Source of the DNA: Planktothrix sp. PCC 11201
GTDB taxonomy: Bacteria; Cyanobacteriota; Cyanobacteriia; Cyanobacteriales; Microcoleaceae
Direction of reading: 5' to 3'
Length of the DNA: 64,000 nucleotides
NCBI RefSeq assembly: GCF_900009135.1
Contig: NZ_LT797711.1
Span: forward strand, 121,762-185,761
Part shown: one piece after another, positions 45,987 through 56,640 of the stretch
How the letters are laid out: the number at the start of each line of letters is the position of its first letter
Position numbering within the stretch: the first letter of the stretch is position 1
Program-made: the position numbers and the translations under genes
Notes under the pieces: model-generated
What the model saw: the letters and a program-made list of their open reading frames with translations, nothing else
Told to the model about the DNA's origin: nothing
Databases searched by the model: none

Positions 45987-47315
45987 TTATAAACGTCTCA
46001 ACTGTACTTTTAAACCATCCCGGGGACGGGGAGTGGGAATGGTAATTAATTCTAAAGATTGATTGGGTAATAGTTGCCAATCATAATTTCTGACTAACAA
46101 TGCCGCAAATAATTTGATCTCTAATTTAGCAAATTCTTTGCCAATACATTCGCGCATTCCGCCACCAAAGGGAACCCAACTAAAGGGTTTAGGTTTATCT
46201 TCATTGCGGGCTTCACTAAAGCGATCAGGATCGAATTCTTGCGGTTGAAAATAAACCGTTTCATCCTGATGGGTTTTGGCAATTTGATATAAAATAGACC
46301 AGCCTTTGGGGATAAAATAACCGTTATATTCACAATCTTGAATCACTTCTCGAAACCCGCCACCAACCGGAGGCACAAACCGTAATACTTCTTTCATCAC
46401 CTGTTCTAAATAGGTCATGGATTTTAAATCTTCAAAGGTGATGGGTTGAGTCGGATCAAATTGTTGTTGTTCGGCTCTAATTTTTGCGATAATATCAGGA
46501 CGCTGACCGACCTGTAAACAGAAGGAGGCGATCGCGGAGGTTAAGGTTTCATGTCCGGCAAATAATAAGGCTAAAATTTGATCCTTTAGTTCTTCAATAC
46601 CGAGTTGATTTCCGTCTTCATCCTGGGCTTGTAATAATAATCCCAAGGCATCTTCCCCAGACTGGGGTTGTTGCTGACGTTGACGAATTAGGGTTTCTAT
46701 TTCTGCTAATAATAATTCCCGAGATCGACAACCGCGATTAAATTTTGTTCCGGGCAAACGTAGAGGAATTGTAAATAGTCCATTCGACCAATCTTCAAAT
46801 AGTTCTTCTAAATGGGTATCGGTAGCTTGCTGTTTTCCGATTAATAATTTACAAGCAATATCAAAGGTATATTTTCGTAATTCAGGATACCAAGTTAAGG
46901 TTGACTTCTGTTCCCATTTATGCAAATAACGATGGGTAAAATCTTCCATAGTCGTAGTATATCCAGCTAAAGCTCTGGGTTGAAAGGCTTGGGATAAAAT
47001 TTTACGGCGAGACTTATGAATATCTCCCAATTGCATTGATAATGATCCCTGTCCTAATAATATTCGGGTACTTGGAGGCCAAGTAGCAATAAAATATTTA
47101 TTCTCATTAGCAAATAAAAACCGATTAGCTTCTGCCCCCATCATAATTACAGTAGGGCGACCAAAAAGATGGGTTTTAAAGATTGCTCCATATTGTTTTT
47201 GTCGCTTGTCAGCAAAATTAGGATCTCGCAAAAAACTAATGGTTTCACCAATAACAGGAAAACCAAACTTACCCGGGGGGAAAGGGAGAGATGTTATAGA
47301 TTGAGTTGATGTCAT
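45987..47315 (-). CDS. Cytochrome P450 (CYP120-like)
   Basis: The 442-aa monooxygenase has the I-helix FAGHETLTSAI, the ExxR in MKEVLRFVPPVGGG and the heme Cys in PFGGGMRECIGKEFAK. It resembles CYP120A1, which hydroxylates retinoids. It depends on ferredoxin-type electron donors. The sequence is complete and soluble with a short Pro-rich start (SLPFPPGKFGFP). It is divergent from the acetyltransferase gene, with 46 nt between starts. Confidence 0.93.
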   Translation of the reverse strand: MTSTQSITSLPFPPGKFGFPVIGETISFLRDPNFADKRQKQYGAIFKTHLFGRPTVIMMGAEANRFLFANENKYFIATWPPSTRILLGQGSLSMQLGDIHKSRRKILSQAFQPRALAGYTTTMEDFTHRYLHKWEQKSTLTWYPELRKYTFDIACKLLIGKQQATDTHLEELFEDWSNGLFTIPLRLPGTKFNRGCRSRELLLAEIETLIRQRQQQPQSGEDALGLLLQAQDEDGNQLGIEELKDQILALLFAGHETLTSAIASFCLQVGQRPDIIAKIRAEQQQFDPTQPITFEDLKSMTYLEQVMKEVLRFVPPVGGGFREVIQDCEYNGYFIPKGWSILYQIAKTHQDETVYFQPQEFDPDRFSEARNEDKPKPFSWVPFGGGMRECIGKEFAKLEIKLFAALLVRNYDWQLLPNQSLELITIPTPRPRDGLKVQLRRL

Positions 47316-47361
47316 AGTGAGGGTAATTGCTTAACTTGAACAAAAATGATAGGATTGAGTC

Positions 47362-48063
47362 ATGATCAAAATGCTAACACTATTTCCCCAAAAGATCATG
47401 AATTACGGCCCCTCTCCCCAAACCCGTTATCCCATCCCCGAACAAACTCGATTAGTGTATCTGAAAACTATTATTAAAAATCCGAATATTATTGTCGGGG
47501 ATTATACTTATTATGATGATTTCGAGAACCCAGAAAACTTTGAAAAGAATGTTTTATACCATTTTGACTTTATCGGAGATCAATTAATTATTGGTAAATT
47601 TTGTGCGATCGCTTCCGATGTTAAATTTATCATGAATGGCGGGAATCATCGCACGGATTGGTTGACTAATTATCCTTTTCCGGTGTTTGGCAACGGTTGG
47701 GAATCTGCCATGCCCGATGCTTGGCCGTTTAAAGGAAATACGGTAATTGGCAATGATGTTTGGATCGGATATGGGGCGACAATTATGCCGGGTATTAATA
47801 TTGGAGATGGGGCAATTATTGGCGCTCAATCGGTTGTGACTCGGGATGTTCTTCCCTATACGATTGTGGGGGGAAATCCGGCGAAAGAAATTCGCAAACG
47901 GTTTGAAGATTCTATAATTAAAGAGTTATTAAATATCCGATGGTGGGATTGGGATATTCAGAAGATTACTCGTCATCTTAACGCGATTTGTGGGGCGGAT
48001 ATTGAGGCGTTGCGTCAGGCTTTAGACTCGGAATCAATAGAATCAGAGGTTCTGGAATCATAA
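47362..48063 (+). CDS. Vat/CatB-like hexapeptide O-acetyltransferase
   Basis: The 233-aa protein has the left-handed beta-helix hexapeptides with a long loop (KFCAIASDVKFIMNGGNHRT, WIGYGATIMPGINIGDGAII) and the active-site His in the NGGNHRTDW loop. It belongs to the streptogramin/chloramphenicol (Vat/CatB) xenobiotic acetyltransferases. In cyanobacteria such enzymes need not give resistance. The C-terminal helix carries WWDWDIQKITRHL, as in Vat. A start at Met13 is possible. It is a single gene. Confidence 0.88.
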   Translation: MIKMLTLFPQKIMNYGPSPQTRYPIPEQTRLVYLKTIIKNPNIIVGDYTYYDDFENPENFEKNVLYHFDFIGDQLIIGKFCAIASDVKFIMNGGNHRTDWLTNYPFPVFGNGWESAMPDAWPFKGNTVIGNDVWIGYGATIMPGINIGDGAIIGAQSVVTRDVLPYTIVGGNPAKEIRKRFEDSIIKELLNIRWWDWDIQKITRHLNAICGADIEALRQALDSESIESEVLES

Positions 48064-48084
48064 ATCTTGATTTTGCCAATAGCC

Positions 48085-48099
48085 AGAAACCCTGTTTCT
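48085..48099. repeat. AGAAACCCTGTTTCT imperfect palindrome
   Basis: It is a member of the AGAAACC family, placed between convergent genes. Confidence 0.6.
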
Positions 48100-48114
48100 T
48101 GAGATTAGTCTTAA

Positions 48115-48723
48115 TTAAGGAATAACTTGATCTGGATCACACAGAGAAATAATTCGATTCACAAAAGCTTTTAACTCTGGACAAGTTTGAATCGCAATCA
48201 TTAGATCATTTTTTTCTAAAATTGCTTTACCATCAATGATTTTATCATAGTCTCTGCCACGTTTTCCTGATCTAAAAATATCTATAATATGATAGGAAGG
48301 TGGCTTATTGTGATTAACTGTTTCAGGAGAACCACTCGGCGCAGAACGATTATGTTTTGCCTTTTCTTGGATAGTTTTCCAATAGGGAAGAAGCCATGCT
48401 TCAAAATCATGTAATGCTGTATGGGGGTAAAAATTGGGGTTATTTCCCACCCAATTGTTCATTTTATTTTTAGCATCAGTCGCATCTTTAAAATCATTTG
48501 TTCCTGTATAAACATCTGTCAGTGCAATAACAGCATCATAGCCATCATTATCTAAAAGATTTTTAACAGTACGCTTGAGTTTACCTTCCTTGGGAATGCG
48601 ACCACCCTGCGGAATAAATTTAAGCCTGGGCATTCCTTCCCCTAAACGTTTTTTCAAAAATTCATGAAGTATTTCTCTAAATGCCCTTTCAGTAGCCCCT
48701 TCAACTAAAATCGCAATTTTCAT
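48115..48723 (-). CDS. DUF4276 family protein (TOPRIM-like)
   Basis: The 202-aa protein starts MKIAILVEGATERAFREIL and has ALTDVYTGTND, ALHDFEAWLLPYW and YDKIIDGKAIL plus CPELKAFVNRI. These are the marks of DUF4276, which is related to TOPRIM nuclease domains; the acidic VEG.TE and the D in LTDVY fit metal binding. It overlaps the ATPase stop by four bases (ATGA), so the two act together. It may be the effector of a defence-like pair. Confidence 0.82.
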   Translation of the reverse strand: MKIAILVEGATERAFREILHEFLKKRLGEGMPRLKFIPQGGRIPKEGKLKRTVKNLLDNDGYDAVIALTDVYTGTNDFKDATDAKNKMNNWVGNNPNFYPHTALHDFEAWLLPYWKTIQEKAKHNRSAPSGSPETVNHNKPPSYHIIDIFRSGKRGRDYDKIIDGKAILEKNDLMIAIQTCPELKAFVNRIISLCDPDQVIP

Positions 48724-49865
48724 GGACGACCCCCCATAATATTCATTGCCCACAATTGATCAAGGCTATAATCTTCTAACCATTTATCTAAATTACAAGT
48801 ATCAGCCCAAGTCATTTTTGCTTCTCCTTCTTCAATATCACAAATTAAAACTTCGTGGGGTTCAAGAAATCCAATCAGTCGATCTGAGTGGGTTGCAACG
48901 ATCAGTTGTGTGTGTTTTGACGCTTCTCGCATTAGATAAACTAAATGTCTTAAAAGTTCAGGATGTAAGCTAACTTCTGGTTCATCTAGCAAGGTAATTG
49001 TGGTTAAATTTTGACTTTGAAGTAAAGTAACTAACCAGAGAAAACGTAATGTTCCTTCTGATAATTCATGGACATAAATTGGGTGAGCAAAATTGCGGTC
49101 TATCCAAGTCATAGAAAGAGTTCCGGCGGCAACGGCAGGAAAGTTTAATCGCTTAAAATCTGGAAAAGCAGCAGATAGAATATTTTCAACCCATTCAAAG
49201 CGATCGAGATCGCTTTCTCGAAGGTCATAAAGACAGGAAATCAAGTCTTCACCTCTTGCCCCTGGTAACTTGGCAGGGCGCATGGTTTGTGGTAGACGAA
49301 TGGGGCTTTTTTCAGAAACATCGAGTGCCCCATAATAGGTACAGGAAGCAAGGCTTTTTCTCAATTTCTCTGGTTCACGATACATTTTAGGAACTTGAGA
49401 AAGGGATGTTTCAAGCGGGTTATGATCCCAATTGGGGCTCACAAGTCCAATCCCTTCCTGAGAGTATTTAATATCTAATCCATGTGATTCAATATATTTG
49501 AAGGGTTCCGGTCTATCGGGATTTCTCCGTTGCGTTAAATTTTCGTCTTTGACTTCATAAGATAACCCTTTGGGCGACAAGGTGAAACTGTATTTTAAAG
49601 GGTTTTCATCTGGAACTTGCATTGAAATTTTAATTTCAAGTTCCTGTGCTTTACCTCGGGTTAAAATTTGATTCAAGCCACCTTTGAGTTGTAATATGTT
49701 ATGTAAATTTCCACTAGCTGAAGCAGCGATTACGGACATAACATCTAAAAAAGATGTTTTCCCAGAGCCGTTTGCACCAATCATAACGGTGAGATTTCTC
49801 ATCTCAAGTTCAGTATTTTGAAGACGGCGAAATCCTTTTATTGATATAGTTTCTAATCTATTCAT
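48720..49865 (-). CDS. AAA (OLD/SMC-like) ATPase paired with DUF4276
   Basis: The 381-aa ATPase has a Walker A GANGSGKTSFLD, a signature ELSEGTLRFLWLV, a Walker B TITLLDEPEVSLHPELL and a His switch VATHSDRL. It resembles the AAA_21/OLD-type ATPases that accompany TOPRIM partners such as those in PARIS or OLD systems. The DUF4276 gene follows with a 4-bp overlap. Nothing else of a defence island is adjacent. It is a complete gene. Confidence 0.88.
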   Translation of the reverse strand: MNRLETISIKGFRRLQNTELEMRNLTVMIGANGSGKTSFLDVMSVIAASASGNLHNILQLKGGLNQILTRGKAQELEIKISMQVPDENPLKYSFTLSPKGLSYEVKDENLTQRRNPDRPEPFKYIESHGLDIKYSQEGIGLVSPNWDHNPLETSLSQVPKMYREPEKLRKSLASCTYYGALDVSEKSPIRLPQTMRPAKLPGARGEDLISCLYDLRESDLDRFEWVENILSAAFPDFKRLNFPAVAAGTLSMTWIDRNFAHPIYVHELSEGTLRFLWLVTLLQSQNLTTITLLDEPEVSLHPELLRHLVYLMREASKHTQLIVATHSDRLIGFLEPHEVLICDIEEGEAKMTWADTCNLDKWLEDYSLDQLWAMNIMGGRP

Positions 49866-49913
49866 ACGGTTATATTATTTATAATTCTGTTTCCTATTAC
49901 CTATAGTAACATT

Positions 49914-49930
49914 GGTGGGCAAAGCCCACC
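49914..49930. repeat. GGTGGGC-AAA-GCCCACC hairpin
   Basis: A 7-bp stem with a 3-base loop lies 29 nt before the phosphoglucomutase stop on its downstream side. It may terminate that minus-strand transcript or belong to the GTAGGG repeats. Confidence 0.5.
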
Positions 49931-49958
49931 CTACGAGTTTAGATCAATTTACCCAATA

Positions 49959-51668
<1,710 letters not shown>

Positions 51669-51688
51669 CTATCTGTTGATCAACGGAG

Positions 51689-53239
51689 TTAGGAAGCACA
51701 AGGTTGATCCACAAACAGGAGAATCTCAAAGGTTGTCCCCTTTCCTTCTTCAGAAGTACACTTGAGCCGACCATTATGTTTTTCAACCACAATTTGTTGA
51801 GAAATGGACAAACCTAAACCCGTACCTTTACCTAGGGGTTTAGTGGTGAAAAACGCATTAAACACTCGGTCTTGCACTGACTGAGGAATTCCCGGGCCAT
51901 TATCAGAGATAGAAACGCAAATCGCATCTTGGATAATTGACCCCGGGTGCATTTTGTAGGCTTGGGTTTTAATGGTAATTTGTCGTGGCATCGGTTGCGG
52001 TTCTAAGGCATCAATCGCATTCGATAGAATATTCATAAATACCTGATTTAGTTGGTTGGGATAGCATTTGATAAAGGGGATTGCGCCATAGTCTTTAATC
52101 ACTTGAATTTCTGCATGATTTCCCTTCGCTTTGAGTTGATTGTGGAGAATTTTTAGGGTTCCATCTAGGCCAACATGAATATCCGCCAATACCATTTCCT
52201 GCTCATCCAAGCGGGAAAAATTCCGTAAAGATAGGGCTAAATCATATAAACGGTTAGCGCCTAATCGCATAAACTCTATGCTTTGTGGTAGTTCATTAAT
52301 AATCGTATGAATATCAGATGTTGTAATAAAGGTTTGAATTTCTGGAGTCGGTTCAGGATATTGCTGTTGATAGAGTTTAACCAATTCCATTAAAGCCTTA
52401 ATATCTTGATCAACGTAGGTGAGATTTCCGTGAATGGAACTAATCGGGTTTTTAATTTCATGGGCAATTTCGGTCATCATTTGCCCCAAACTAGACATTT
52501 TTTCGGCCTGGATTAATTGGGCTTGGGTCTGTCGCAAATCCTGTAGGGTTTTTTCCAGTTGTAATGCCCTTTCCCGTTCCTGAATTTCTGAAACTCTTAA
52601 ATTAGCTTCGACCTGTTTTCGTTGGGTAATATCTCGGACAATGGCTAAAATTTCATGGCTACCACTTTTTACATAACGCGCTTCATAATGATGCCAGTCT
52701 TTATCACCTCTCACCACATATTCACCAACCTGAATTTGACCGGTTTCTAAGGTTTTTTCCAGATAATATCTTGTCCAATCAGCTAAATCCTTGGGAAACA
52801 CATCTTCAATTTTTTTGCCAATTATATCCTCGATATCGAGCCGATGAAGATTTTGCTTATCGGGATAATAGTCTACAACCAACCCCTCTCTACTAATGCA
52901 GAACATTAAGTCAGGGATGGCTTGAATCAAACTGGTGGTTTTAGCTTCTGCTTGTTCTAAAACCTTGGTCATTTGATCATATTGTTCTTGAATGGGATTG
53001 ACTTTTTGAGTCTCTAAATGAAGGCAAACCAAGGTAGAACTTGCCAGTGCTGTTTTCAATTGATGAATTTCTTGATGGGCTTTTCCTAGTTCCTTATCTA
53101 AATAATTCCGTTCTGCGATTAAGCGTTCATAATCCGCTAGTATTCTGTCCAAAATAGCATTTTGGTTTAAATCTTCCCATACCGGATCAAACATGGGCGT
53201 ATAATTAAAGGAATCTTTCTGGAAAAGGTAATAACTCAT
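51689..53239 (-). CDS. Sensor histidine kinase with PAS domain
   Basis: The 516-aa soluble kinase has an N-terminal coiled coil (~25-120), a PAS domain (~98-210, LIQAIPDLMFCISREGLVV), a HisKA-like region with MMTEIAHEIKNPISSIHG (His ~262) and HATPase (NILSNAIDAL, GKGTGLGLSISQQIVVEKHN). It has no membrane segment, so it senses a cytoplasmic cue. A short charged linker before the His box (LRQTQAQLIQAEKMSSLG) is shared with the kinase at 56605. No regulator gene is adjacent. Confidence 0.92.
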   Translation of the reverse strand: MSYYLFQKDSFNYTPMFDPVWEDLNQNAILDRILADYERLIAERNYLDKELGKAHQEIHQLKTALASSTLVCLHLETQKVNPIQEQYDQMTKVLEQAEAKTTSLIQAIPDLMFCISREGLVVDYYPDKQNLHRLDIEDIIGKKIEDVFPKDLADWTRYYLEKTLETGQIQVGEYVVRGDKDWHHYEARYVKSGSHEILAIVRDITQRKQVEANLRVSEIQERERALQLEKTLQDLRQTQAQLIQAEKMSSLGQMMTEIAHEIKNPISSIHGNLTYVDQDIKALMELVKLYQQQYPEPTPEIQTFITTSDIHTIINELPQSIEFMRLGANRLYDLALSLRNFSRLDEQEMVLADIHVGLDGTLKILHNQLKAKGNHAEIQVIKDYGAIPFIKCYPNQLNQVFMNILSNAIDALEPQPMPRQITIKTQAYKMHPGSIIQDAICVSISDNGPGIPQSVQDRVFNAFFTTKPLGKGTGLGLSISQQIVVEKHNGRLKCTSEEGKGTTFEILLFVDQPCAS

Positions 53240-53706
53240 ATCTGGATTTCTCCTTTATCCTGTATATATCACCCAGCCTTTCGGGATAAATCCTCAAAGG
53301 TTTGTTGAGTGGTGGCATCAATACCGATGTTAAAGCTAGACCTATAGCCGATTGAATCATAAACCAAAATTGTACAAGCTGAGTATAACAATTGCGGGTT
53401 CTGCTTCTGAAACCCTCAAACCATTGACTAATAATGATTAACACCCTTTTCAGCATAGTTTTTACGGAAATAGAGCTAGTCTTCAGCCTTTACCGCACGT
53501 TATTAGCACACTTTAACTTAATGAGTGCCTCAGTTTCAGTAATCTAAATTACAAAAAAGATTAAAATTCTTTAAATTACTTGTTGAAACCTTAACACAAA
53601 AACACAAATTCCTAGGCTTGTACAGAATAATTTAACCATTGTTAAATTATTCTAACATTATTCCTATTTAGATGCTGAACAGCTTACTCACCATCGGTGA
53701 AATGGA
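53240..53706. other. Intergenic region without a supported gene
   Basis: It holds an 83-codon frame that overlaps the kinase start and shows no known family, plus A+T-rich DNA with repeated TTGTTAAATTATTC-like segments. The promoter of the kinase should lie near 53260-53330. I see nothing else. Confidence 0.4.
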
Positions 53707-54357
53707 TTAAGAATTAATAGTACCCATTAACCAGCGTGTAATGCTTCCATCATCTTCGGTTTGGGAACGTTGCAATGCTTCAATTACTAAGGCTATGTTT
53801 AATCCAGGTAAAACTTGGGATGCTTCGATTAATCGACTCCCTTGGTTTTCGACCGCAAAGGCTAATATTGTGTTATCTTCAACGTTCACCACCCAATATT
53901 CTTGGATTCCTAATTTTTCATATAATAATCTTTTTCTACCAATATCATCAACAAAAGATGATGCCGCCACTTCAACAATTAAGTTAGGGGCTGTAAATTC
54001 ATCTAAGTTAATTGGGGAATTATTGCGCGGGGGAAATGGGAAGTTATCACCGATATAAAACCCGATATCTGGCTGACTTTCTCGCATCCCTATTTTTCGG
54101 AAAGATGGATTTGTTAACTCTTTAATCCGAATATTTTTTAAAGCCGCATAAATAACAATCACGGTAGAAATAATTGAATTATCCTGACTGTGTGCTGAAC
54201 CTAGTGGTGCCATTTCTATCCTCAGATATTCTTGATCGTAATAAAACTTACCCTCGGCATACTGAGGATTTTCGGCTAAGGCTAAAAATTCTTCCCAGGT
54301 CGCTTTCACCCAGGTATCCGTTGCTATCGTTATTAAAGGAGGAGCTTGAACCATCAT
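53707..54357 (-). CDS. Uma2 family putative endonuclease (DUF820)
   Basis: The 216-aa protein has the Uma2 core: WVKATWEEFLALAENP, ESQPDIGFYIG, NLIVEVAASSFVDDIGRKRLL and YEKLGIQEYWVVNVED. The Glu, Asp and Lys residues of the nuclease-like site are present. The start at MMVQAPPL is chosen because the longer frame encodes only a basic leader. A DUF29-type gene lies just upstream, overlapping the longer frame. Function is unknown. Confidence 0.85.
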   Translation of the reverse strand: MMVQAPPLITIATDTWVKATWEEFLALAENPQYAEGKFYYDQEYLRIEMAPLGSAHSQDNSIISTVIVIYAALKNIRIKELTNPSFRKIGMRESQPDIGFYIGDNFPFPPRNNSPINLDEFTAPNLIVEVAASSFVDDIGRKRLLYEKLGIQEYWVVNVEDNTILAFAVENQGSRLIEASQVLPGLNIALVIEALQRSQTEDDGSITRWLMGTINS

Positions 54358-54401
54358 CAACACCTGAACCTTAAATTTAGCTGTTTTATAATTATAACCG
54401 C

Positions 54402-54638
54402 TCAAACCAATCTTGACCACCTGATAATAGAATCAGAGATTGAAGCAATCCAAGAATTTGTTAATCGCTTTTCAACTTGATTTTTAATCAAATGGATAAA
54501 CAGCCGAACCAGGAAAGATTCTATGTTTCTCAGGATTGCTTGTTTTCCCATATCTTCTAGTTCATTAATAATGAGTAAAGCATCTTGATAACGTTCTTCT
54601 AAGATACATTTTTTTAGATCGGTTAGTTCCTGAATCAT
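54402..54638 (-). CDS. DUF29 family protein
   Basis: The 78-aa helical protein reads MIQELTDLKKCILEERYQDA and SFLVRLFIHLIKNQVEKRLT with TNSWIASISDSI. This is the DUF29-type protein common in cyanobacteria, often near Uma2 or other accessory genes. The last residues (IRWSRLV) differ from the usual tail and may reflect a late frameshift. Function unknown. Confidence 0.65.
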   Translation of the reverse strand: MIQELTDLKKCILEERYQDALLIINELEDMGKQAILRNIESFLVRLFIHLIKNQVEKRLTNSWIASISDSIIRWSRLV

Positions 54639-54731
54639 GATTTTATCCTGATTTTGAATAATTCTAACAAAAGTCTTGTTATAATAGGATTATAGCAATT
54701 CATTTTTTTATATTCAAGTCTCAATCTAATT

Positions 54732-56591
54732 ATGCCATCTGTTACAACTTCTCCTCTAGTTAAAGATCCTGAACGGTTAGAAAAACAGTTACGAGATATT
54801 CCTCCGGTTCCGGGGGTGTATTTAATGCGAGATGGTCAGGATAATATTCTTTATATTGGTAAGTCTAAAAAATTGCGATCGCGGGTGCGCTCCTATTTTC
54901 GAGAACAGCATCATCACACACCCAGAATTTATTTAATGGTGCAACAAGTTACCGAAATAGAGTTTATTATTACCGATACAGAAGCAGAAGCCTTAGCCTT
55001 AGAAGCAAATTTAGTTAAACAACATCAACCCCATTTTAATGTTTTGCTCAAGGATGATAAAAAATATCCATATTTATGTATTACTTGGTCGGAGGATTAT
55101 CCGCGAGTTTTCATTACTCGTAAACGTCGTTTAGGCAATATTAAAGACCGTTATTATGGCCCCTATGTGGATACTCAGGTATTAAGAAATACGTTGCATT
55201 TGACCAAACGAATTTTTCCCCTGCGTCAACGTCCTAAACCGTTATTTAAAGATCGTCCTTGTTTAAATTATGATATTGGTCGCTGTCCGGGGGTTTGTCA
55301 ACTGTTAATTTCCCCTGAAGATTATCGAAAAATTGTGCAAAAAGTGGCGATGATTTTTCAAGGGAGATCGGGGGAATTGGTTGATCATTTAACAGAACAA
55401 ATGGAACAAGCCTCGGAAGCCTTAAACTTTGAAACGGCGGCGATAATTCGGGATCAAATTCAAGGGTTACAGTCTTTAAATGCGGATCAAAAGGTGTCTT
55501 TACCCGATGATCGGGTTTCCCGTGATGCGATCGCCTTGGCAGCTAATTCTCAACAATCCTGTGTGCAGTTATTTCAAATTCGCGCCGGAAAATTAGTCGG
55601 ACGGTTAGGGTTTACCGCCCAAGTTCCCCCGGAGTTAAAATTAACGGAAATGGGATTAATTTTACAACGAGTTTTAGAGGAACATTATCAATCTGTTGAT
55701 CCGGTGGAAATTCCCAATGAAATATTAGTTCAATATGAGTTACCCGATGAATCTATTTTAACAGATTGGTTGGGCGATCGCAAGGGAAAAAAAGTCACAA
55801 TTTTAACCCCCCAACGTCAGGTTAAAGCTGATTTAATTGAGATGGTAGAACGGAATGCGAAATATGAATTAGAACGGGTACAAAAGTTAAGCGATCGTAA
55901 TACCTTAGCCCTAGAAGATTTAGCAGCAATTCTCGATTTACCCGACATTCCCAATCGTATAGAAGGTTATGATATTTCCCATATCCAAGGGTCAGATGCG
56001 GTCGCCTCCCGGGTGGTTTTTATTCAAGGTTTACCCGCCCCACAATACTATCGTCATTATAAGATTAAAAACCCCACGGTTCACGCCGGACATTCCGATG
56101 ATTTTGCCAGTTTAGCAGAAGTGATTGGGCGCCGTTTTAGAGACTATGGGACTTCAACAGATAAACCGGATTTAATCATGATTGATGGGGGAAAAGGTCA
56201 ACTTTCGGCGGTGGTTTCTGTCTTAGAAGAACTGAATTTATTAGAGGAAATTCGCGTAGTTAGTTTAGCCAAACAACGGGAGGAAATTTTTTTACCTGGG
56301 GAAAGTTTACCCTTAGAAACTGACACGGAACAACCGGGAGTTCAACTATTAAGAAGATTACGAGATGAAGCTCATCGGTTTGCGGTGAGTTTTCATCGAA
56401 ATCAAAGGACTCAAAGAATGAAGCGATCGCATTTAGATGACATTCCAGGGTTAGGACATCATCGTCAAAAATTATTATTAGCTCATTTTCGTTCCTTAGA
56501 ATATATTAGAATCGCCACCCCAGAACAGTTAGCTGAAGTGTCAGGAATTGGGCCAAAATTAGCCCAAGAAATTTATAATTATTTCCATTAA
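54732..56591 (+). CDS. uvrC: Excinuclease ABC subunit C
   Basis: The 619-aa UvrC makes both incisions in nucleotide excision repair. It has the GIY-YIG domain ([20 protein letters not shown]), the UVR motif region ([20 protein letters not shown]), the RNase H-like 3' nuclease domain ([33 protein letters not shown]) and a C-terminal helix-hairpin-helix pair ([34 protein letters not shown]). The length is normal. It is a single gene ending in a cloverleaf-type repeat. Confidence 0.97.
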   Translation: MPSVTTSPLVKDPERLEKQLRDIPPVPGVYLMRDGQDNILYIGKSKKLRSRVRSYFREQHHHTPRIYLMVQQVTEIEFIITDTEAEALALEANLVKQHQPHFNVLLKDDKKYPYLCITWSEDYPRVFITRKRRLGNIKDRYYGPYVDTQVLRNTLHLTKRIFPLRQRPKPLFKDRPCLNYDIGRCPGVCQLLISPEDYRKIVQKVAMIFQGRSGELVDHLTEQMEQASEALNFETAAIIRDQIQGLQSLNADQKVSLPDDRVSRDAIALAANSQQSCVQLFQIRAGKLVGRLGFTAQVPPELKLTEMGLILQRVLEEHYQSVDPVEIPNEILVQYELPDESILTDWLGDRKGKKVTILTPQRQVKADLIEMVERNAKYELERVQKLSDRNTLALEDLAAILDLPDIPNRIEGYDISHIQGSDAVASRVVFIQGLPAPQYYRHYKIKNPTVHAGHSDDFASLAEVIGRRFRDYGTSTDKPDLIMIDGGKGQLSAVVSVLEELNLLEEIRVVSLAKQREEIFLPGESLPLETDTEQPGVQLLRRLRDEAHRFAVSFHRNQRTQRMKRSHLDDIPGLGHHRQKLLLAHFRSLEYIRIATPEQLAEVSGIGPKLAQEIYNYFH

Positions 56592-56640
56592 AGTAGTGAA
56601 CCCTTCAGGGTTCAGACAGCCCTAAAGGGCTTACTACTTT
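56590..56640. repeat. Cloverleaf-type repeat between uvrC and a convergent kinase gene
   Basis: AAAGTAGT and ACTACTTT are the outer arms. Inside, GAACC-CTTCAG-GGTTC and AGCC-CTAAAG-GGCT form two hairpins with the same loops as the element at 40262. The last codons of the kinase gene lie inside it. It probably terminates both transcripts. Confidence 0.8.

Noticed and set aside
53205..53456. 83-codon minus-strand frame before the PAS kinase
   Set aside because: Overlaps the kinase start by 35 bp, no family and no ribosome-binding site.
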